A DNA stretch of 10,146 nt from an uncultured Haloferula sp. Lineage in GTDB: Bacteria > Verrucomicrobiota > Verrucomicrobiae > Verrucomicrobiales > Akkermansiaceae. Under the pieces are notes generated by a model that was not told where the DNA came from, did no database searches, and was given only the letters and a program-made list of their open reading frames with translations. The stretch covers positions 1-10,146 of the forward strand of contig CAMPGU010000142.1 of the NCBI GenBank assembly GCA_946885645.1, in the 5' to 3' direction. A program made the translations under genes and the position numbers. Shown here piece by piece: positions 6,531 through 10,146 of this stretch (within the stretch, counting starts at the first letter, position 1; every line of letters starts with the position of its first letter).

Positions 6531-8221
6531 ACCGCAGCGCGGCTATTACCGTGACCCTCCTCGTCACGGCCCTGTTCGCGGCGTTTTTCCTCTACCCGGC
6601 CTTCTCCGTTATCGGGGAAGCCTTCCGGAGCCCGGATGGGAACTTCACGCTCGATTTCGTGTACGGCGTCTTCCGGAATCCCGTCTATCGGGAGGGCCTG
6701 TGGAATGCGCTCGGCCTCGGCATCGCCAGCACCGGCGCCACCTTCCTGCTGGCCTTCCCGCTGGCGCTCCTCTCGCACCGCTATGATTTCAAAGGCCGCG
6801 GGGTTCTCGGCGTGCTCATCCTCGTCCCACTGGTGCTGCCGCCCTTCGTCGGCGCCATCGGCATCAAGCACATGCTCGGCGTGGAGGGCTCCCTGAATGC
6901 GCTGCTGGTCGATCTCGGCCTGATGGATGCCGGCCGCCCGGTGGACTGGCTCGCGCGCGGGCGCTTCTGGGGGATCGTCGCGATGAACGCCCTCCACCTC
7001 TACCCGATCCTCTACATGAACATCACCGCGGCGCTGTCGAATCTCGACCCCGCGATGGAGCAGGCTGCCGAAAATCTCGGCTGTCCGCCCGCGCGCCGCC
7101 TTTGGCGCATCACCCTGCCGCTCGCGATGCCCGGGATCTTCGCCGGTTCCGCCATCGTGTTCATCTGGGCCTTCACGGAGCTCGGCGTGCCCCTCGTCTT
7201 CGATTACACCCGCGTGGCCTCCGTCCAGGTCTTCGATGGCATCAAGGACATTGGCGGGAATCCCGCGCCCTATGCGCTTGTGGCCATCATGCTGGTCGTT
7301 TCCGCGCTTGTTTTCACCGTCACGAAGGCACTCTTCGGCCGACAGACCTCCACCGTGCAGCCGCGCCCGAAGGGCAGGGGAGGGGAGGAGAGAATCACCG
7401 GCCTCCGCGCGCTCGGCTGCGCCATGATCTTCGGCGGCGTCTTCCTGCTCGCCTCGCTGCCCCATCTCGGCGTCATCCTGCTATCGCTGTCGGAGGATTG
7501 GTACAAGACCGTCCTGCCCCTCGCCCTCACCTTCGATCACTTCATCGATGCCCTCGGCGATCCGCTCGTCGTGCCCTCGATCAAGAACAGTCTCTTCTAT
7601 GCCTCCGGGGCCACCTTGATCGACCTCGTGCTCGGCATCGCCATCGCGTGGGTCCTCGTTCGTAGCAAAATCAGGGGCCGCGCCGTGCTGGACGCGCTGG
7701 TGATGCTCCCGCTTGCCGTCCCGGGCTTGGTGCTCGCCTTCGGCTACCTCGCCCTGACCCAAGAGGGCCGCCCGCTGCATTTCCTGATCGGGGCAGACGG
7801 CAATCCCGCCCTGCTCCTCATCGTCGCCTATGCCGTGCGTCGCTTGCCCTACGTCGTGCGCTCCGCGGTGGCCGGGCTCCAGCAGGCCGATCCGATGCTG
7901 GAGGAGGCCGCGCGATCCCTCGGTGCCGGCTGGTTCCGCACCCTCCGCCGGGTCTCCCTGCCGCTCATCGCTGCGAATCTTGCCGCCGGCTGCATCCTCG
8001 CCTTCGCCTTCGCCATGCTCGAGGTGAGCGATAGCCTCATCCTCGCCCAGCAGATGGAGCACTACCCCGTCACGAAGGCCATCTACATGCTGCTTTCCTC
8101 GCTCGGGAACGGCCACGAACTCGCCGCCGCCCTCGGGGTCTGGGCAATGGTCTTCCTGGCGATCGCCATCACCGGTGCCGCCGCCCTCGCCGGGAAACGC
8201 GGCGGGCTTTTCCGCGTGTAG
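6527..8221 (+). CDS. ABC transporter permease with two fused BPD transport domains (FbpB/ThiP-like)
   Basis: This 564-aa inner-membrane protein forms the translocation channel. Both halves of the usual permease dimer are on one chain, as in FbpB and ThiP proteins, with about 12 membrane segments. Half one starts with TVTLLVTALFAAFFLYPAF (8-26) and carries the EAA loop around 178-201 (EQAAENLGCPPARRLWRITL then PLAMPG). Half two carries the second EAA loop at 459-479 (EEAARSLGAGWFRTLRRVSL then P). Both loops keep the conserved Gly and Leu-Pro and would contact the two ATPase subunits. The halves are joined by a charged cytoplasmic linker at about 272-292 (TSTVQPRPKGRGGEER). The frame upstream of the GTG is a shadow of the binding-protein gene. 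The start GTG overlaps that gene's stop and has a strong ribosome binding site. It is the last gene of the operon. Confidence 0.93.
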   Translation: MNRSAAITVTLLVTALFAAFFLYPAFSVIGEAFRSPDGNFTLDFVYGVFRNPVYREGLWNALGLGIASTGATFLLAFPLALLSHRYDFKGRGVLGVLILVPLVLPPFVGAIGIKHMLGVEGSLNALLVDLGLMDAGRPVDWLARGRFWGIVAMNALHLYPILYMNITAALSNLDPAMEQAAENLGCPPARRLWRITLPLAMPGIFAGSAIVFIWAFTELGVPLVFDYTRVASVQVFDGIKDIGGNPAPYALVAIMLVVSALVFTVTKALFGRQTSTVQPRPKGRGGEERITGLRALGCAMIFGGVFLLASLPHLGVILLSLSEDWYKTVLPLALTFDHFIDALGDPLVVPSIKNSLFYASGATLIDLVLGIAIAWVLVRSKIRGRAVLDALVMLPLAVPGLVLAFGYLALTQEGRPLHFLIGADGNPALLLIVAYAVRRLPYVVRSAVAGLQQADPMLEEAARSLGAGWFRTLRRVSLPLIAANLAAGCILAFAFAMLEVSDSLILAQQMEHYPVTKAIYMLLSSLGNGHELAAALGVWAMVFLAIAITGAAALAGKRGGLFRV

Positions 8222-8255
8222 GGGATCCAAGGGGTGGGACCCGGAGGAAATGTAG

Positions 8256-8274
8256 CGGCGGTCTATGACCGCCG
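8256..8274. repeat. Perfect short hairpin just after the ABC operon
   Basis: CGGCGGTC-TAT-GACCGCCG is an 8-bp perfect stem with a 3-nt loop, 35 nt after the permease stop. A second small hairpin, GCGGC-ATGA-GCCGC (8282-8295), follows. There is no T-run, so it is not a clear intrinsic terminator, though it could stop or protect the operon transcript. It lies at the left edge of the larger inverted repeat described separately. Confidence 0.6.
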
Positions 8275-8475
8275 GAAGCCAGCGGCATGAGCCGCATCCC
8301 TGAGCATACCCTTCCACCCTCCGCCGAGCCTCGATCGCGTCCCTACCCGCACCGCTGAGGTCCCTGCTGAAGCTGCCACAGCGGGGAAGCTTCCGCTGCA
8401 CCGGCGATCCGTGACGGTCTGGAGCTGTCACAAGGATGCGGCCCATGCCGCGATCTTCCGGCGATCAAGTACCAC
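8258..8475. repeat. Imperfect inverted-repeat element (REP-doublet-like), about 220 bp
   Basis: The arm 8272-8299 is the reverse complement of 8434-8461 with 24 of 28 positions matching. Shared blocks are CCGGAAG, GCGGCATG and GCCGCATCC. Pairing continues outward at lower identity to about 8258 and 8475. Inside lie two further self-complementary stretches: the near-palindrome AGCGGGGAAGCTTCCGCT around 8375-8397 and GTGAC...GTCAC (8411-8431). No reading frame of note is present. The layout is that of mobile palindromic repeats or a small non-autonomous element. I cannot see other genome copies, so 'dispersed repeat' is inferred. Confidence 0.55.
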
Positions 8476-8517
8476 CAGCTTTATCCGGAAGGAGAAGTTT
8501 AAGGGGCTCTCTCCATT

Positions 8518-8771
8518 CCCCGCCCCGGAGGGGCATCGGAAATTAGCCGGTCGGCAAGCGAAGCGCAGCCACCGGTCAGAGCCGCGTGGAAGATCGCGTC
8601 CGGAGGGCCGCGGGAAAACGAAGCACCGGTAATGCCACGCCGAGCCCCGCGCCCGCGGCAACGGAGCAATCCGTCTTTCGTTCCCCGCGGCCCTCCGGGA
8701 CGCCGTCGTCCTGCTACCCCTACCGGTGGCTTTCGCCACCGGCTAATTTCCGATGCCCCTCCGGGGCGGGG
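8518..8771. repeat. Large nested inverted-repeat element with perfect 34-bp ends (REPIN/MITE-like), 254 bp
   Basis: The first 34 nt (8518-8551) and last 34 nt (8738-8771) are perfect reverse complements: CCCCGCCCCGGAGGGGCATC, then GGAAATTAGCCGGT. Each arm contains the self-complementary CCCCGGAGGGG and ends in its own hairpin. On the right this is CCGGTGGC-TTTC-GCCACCGG (8723-8742). On the left it is CCGGT...ACCGG (8547-8575) with an inner GGC/GCC pair. Further in, 8596-8622 pairs imperfectly with 8677-8703 (block CGGAGGGCCGCGGG), and the centre holds ACGGA-GCAA-TCCGT (8661-8674), a stem with a GNRA-type loop. The whole element could fold into one long structure or two opposed REP-like hairpins. 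Reading frames running through it (for example from 8586 or 8632) are artefacts. Two inverted palindromic units around a spacer match REP doublets moved by TnpA_REP (RAYT) transposases; none is encoded here. Confidence 0.75.
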
Positions 8772-8886
8772 AGATGCAGAACGAAAACGGAAACCGGTTA
8801 TGAAGCCCGAACCACCCGCCGCCCGCGATTCCGCGGGAACTTTCCCGGTTGCCCTCCTGCCGCGGATTTGCCAGCGTGCGGCTCCC

Positions 8887-9531
8887 GTGACCTTTCGCAC
8901 CCCTATCCTCGCGCTCCTCCCGGCCTTGTGCCTGGCGGCCTGCTCGGGCACGGGCGGGGATACTGCCGGGGAGACGGCCGCCGCGGCCCTCGGTCCGGAT
9001 GCCGTCGGCGATTTCCGCATGAAAAGCGGCGATCCTCTCACCGGCGACCACGACCAATCGAAGATCGAGGCGAAATACGGCTCTTTCAGCAGTTACAGCA
9101 CTGGCAAGGACGGCAAGCCGCTCGGGGAGGGCAAGGAATTCGCCGGCTTCAAACGCGACAACCCCGAGTTCAAGGGCCGCTGGGACAACAAGGAATACAA
9201 GGCCGGGGAATACCGGAAGAAATCCTGGTGGGGCGATCGCGACTACGTGAAGAAGGTTTACGGCGGGAGTACCGATGCGAATTCGCTCCGGAAGAATTCC
9301 CGCTTCAACGGCAAGTCCGCCAACGAAGGCCATGCCGCTTTCCACGGCAGCGACAGATCCTACCGCACGGATCGCTACGCCACCGGTGCCGCCCACGAGG
9401 CCTCCCGCAGCGGGATCTCCAAGGCCTCCGATGCGGAAACCGACCAGCGCCGCCGCGTCTTCACCGAGCCGGATATCATCCCTCAGAGCGCCATGACGGT
9501 GGAGGATACCAACCGCATGCTCGGCCGCTGA
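8887..9531 (+). CDS. Small secreted lipoprotein, hypothetical, Verrucomicrobia-type
   Basis: This is a 214-aa predicted lipoprotein of unknown function. From the GTG at 8887, residues 1-18 (TFRTPILALLPALCLAA) are a short lipoprotein signal ending in lipobox LAAC with Cys19, and the mature chain has no other cysteine. The mature protein is hydrophilic and rich in Lys, Gly, Asp and aromatics: GKEFAGFKRDNPEFKGRW, then KKSWWGDRDYVKKVYGG (111-127), RFNGKSA (139-145), DAETDQRRRVFTEP (182-195) and TNRMLGR at the end. I recall such tails in small verrucomicrobial lipoproteins, with no known role. The frame is open upstream (ATG at 8800 or 8632), but those starts place Pro/Arg-rich sequence before the signal, and the first lies in the repeat element. 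No good ribosome binding site is visible for any start. It converges with the next gene after 12 nt. Confidence 0.72.
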   Translation: MTFRTPILALLPALCLAACSGTGGDTAGETAAAALGPDAVGDFRMKSGDPLTGDHDQSKIEAKYGSFSSYSTGKDGKPLGEGKEFAGFKRDNPEFKGRWDNKEYKAGEYRKKSWWGDRDYVKKVYGGSTDANSLRKNSRFNGKSANEGHAAFHGSDRSYRTDRYATGAAHEASRSGISKASDAETDQRRRVFTEPDIIPQSAMTVEDTNRMLGR

Positions 9532-9543
9532 GGGGCAGGCGGC

Positions 9544-10146
9544 TCATTCGCCCTCATCCACCGGCAGCAGGCGGACACTCCGCAGGTTCATCAGCCCGTA
9601 GCCCTCGATCCGCACCGGGCGGATGTGCATCGCCAGCAGGCCGCTTTGCCTGATAGTGATGATGCCCGCCTCGATGTCGCGGAAGTCGCTCCAGTTCTCG
9701 GCCGTGTGCTCGATCTTCACCCGCAGGATCTGGTCCACCACCCGGATCTCGATTTCCCCGCCGCAGGGCCGCGCCACGGCCGCTTCCAGCACCACGCGGA
9801 ATTTCGCCGGATGATGCATCATCATCGGGAACCACAGGCTGTCGGCCGTCGTGGACCAGAAGCCGATGTGGCGGCCCTCCAACCGCAGCGGGTTCTTGTT
9901 CCCGGGAGCGGGCACCAGGATCGCCTGGGAGGCCGCTAGCGTCACCGTGCGATCCACTCCTTGAAGCGGGTAAGGAATCGGGTCGATCGACGGCTTGCCT
10001 TCGAGGGTGGCGGCGATCACCGGCAACGGGTTGTCCGGATCCGGGGGCGTGGCGGGCAGGCGGATCGCGGGCCAGGAAACATTGCTCACTTCCAGCTCCA
10101 GCGTCTCCTCGCCCAAAAGCACGGCGGAGAGGCAGCGGGTGGAGAG
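9544..10146 (-). CDS. C-terminal part of a GH29 alpha-L-fucosidase-like secreted protein (5' end outside the window)
   Basis: The frame is open to the right edge, so only the last 200 residues are seen; the GTG at 10122 is internal. The first part (LSAVLLGEETLELEV...WPAIRLPATPPDPDNPLPVI) resembles the beta-sandwich end of GH29 fucosidases, where 'LLG' strands are followed by 'LP..PPDP...VI'. It continues with TLAASQAILVPAPGNKNPLR, then HIGFWSTTADSLWFPMMM, HPAKFRVVLEAAV, and finally GIITIRQSGLLAMHIRPVRI with GLMNLRSVRLLPV. This last block matches the carbohydrate-binding-like module (LGFW..PAD....V..PG.F.V...MNLRSV.L) common at the C-terminus of verrucomicrobial and planctomycete fucosidases and sulfatases. 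The catalytic domain is not in the window, so activity cannot be judged; a sulfatase or other hydrolase with the same module is the main alternative. It converges with the lipoprotein gene. Confidence 0.6.
   Translation of the reverse strand, partial: LSTRCLSAVLLGEETLELEVSNVSWPAIRLPATPPDPDNPLPVIAATLEGKPSIDPIPYPLQGVDRTVTLAASQAILVPAPGNKNPLRLEGRHIGFWSTTADSLWFPMMMHHPAKFRVVLEAAVARPCGGEIEIRVVDQILRVKIEHTAENWSDFRDIEAGIITIRQSGLLAMHIRPVRIEGYGLMNLRSVRLLPVDEGE

Noticed and set aside
6485..8446. Two long minus-strand frames (7465-6485 and 8446-7481) opposite the permease
   Set aside because: Both are His/Glu/Gly/Arg-rich shadows of codon-biased membrane-protein DNA, and the permease on the plus strand is unmistakable.
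8586..9653. 355-codon plus-strand frame from inside the palindromic repeat
   Set aside because: It begins in repeat DNA, is Arg/Pro/Gly-rich, and is out of frame with the lipoprotein gene, which has a clear signal and lipobox.

Overview
The window looks like a chromosomal segment of a high-GC member of the Verrucomicrobiota, probably close to Luteolibacter or Haloferula. I infer this from recognised family types, not from a search. The clues are the style of the HTH/DUF3987 accessory genes, a small lipoprotein ending in a DAETDQRRRVFTEP...TNRMLGR tail, the C-terminal end of a fucosidase-like secreted enzyme, and intergenic DNA made of palindromic repeats.

Left part (1-3740) is an accessory region with visibly lower and less strongly biased GC than the rest. 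It holds the C-terminal catalytic part of a tyrosine recombinase (2-553, +), an XRE-type regulator (593-1093, -) and, divergent from it, a small excisionase-like helix-turn-helix reading frame that appears broken (1175-1364, +). Then come three leftward genes: an unknown protein (3698-3288), a divergent DUF3987-type protein whose P-loop position has lost the catalytic Lys and Ser/Thr (3275-1818), and another unknown protein (1762-1349). A recombinase, a divergent repressor/HTH pair and a DUF3987 protein are the usual parts of a small integrated element. The element ends against the 3' end of a tRNA-Leu gene (3825-3741, -), a classical integration target. The other element end is not in the window. 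The tRNA anticodon reads AAG, which is unusual for a bacterial leucine tRNA.

Middle part (3965-8221) is a very GC-rich, compact three-gene operon for an iron/polyamine/thiamine-type ABC importer: ATPase with a TOBE domain, extracytoplasmic solute-binding protein, and one permease with two fused BPD transport domains. The ATPase and binding-protein genes are 7 nt apart. The permease GTG start overlaps the binding-protein stop and has a strong Shine-Dalgarno sequence. The substrate cannot be named from sequence alone.

Right part: 8222-8886 is non-coding and holds two back-to-back inverted-repeat elements (about 8258-8475 and 8518-8771) that resemble REP doublets. They are followed by a small lipoprotein gene (8887-9531, +) and, convergent with it after a 12-nt gap, the C-terminal 200 residues of a GH29 fucosidase-like secreted protein that runs off the right edge (9544-10146, -).

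I see no clearly new defence or metabolic system. The parts most worth a second look are the tRNA-Leu-linked element with its P-loop-less DUF3987 protein and two unknown partner proteins, the tRNA-Leu(AAG), and the two large palindromic elements.
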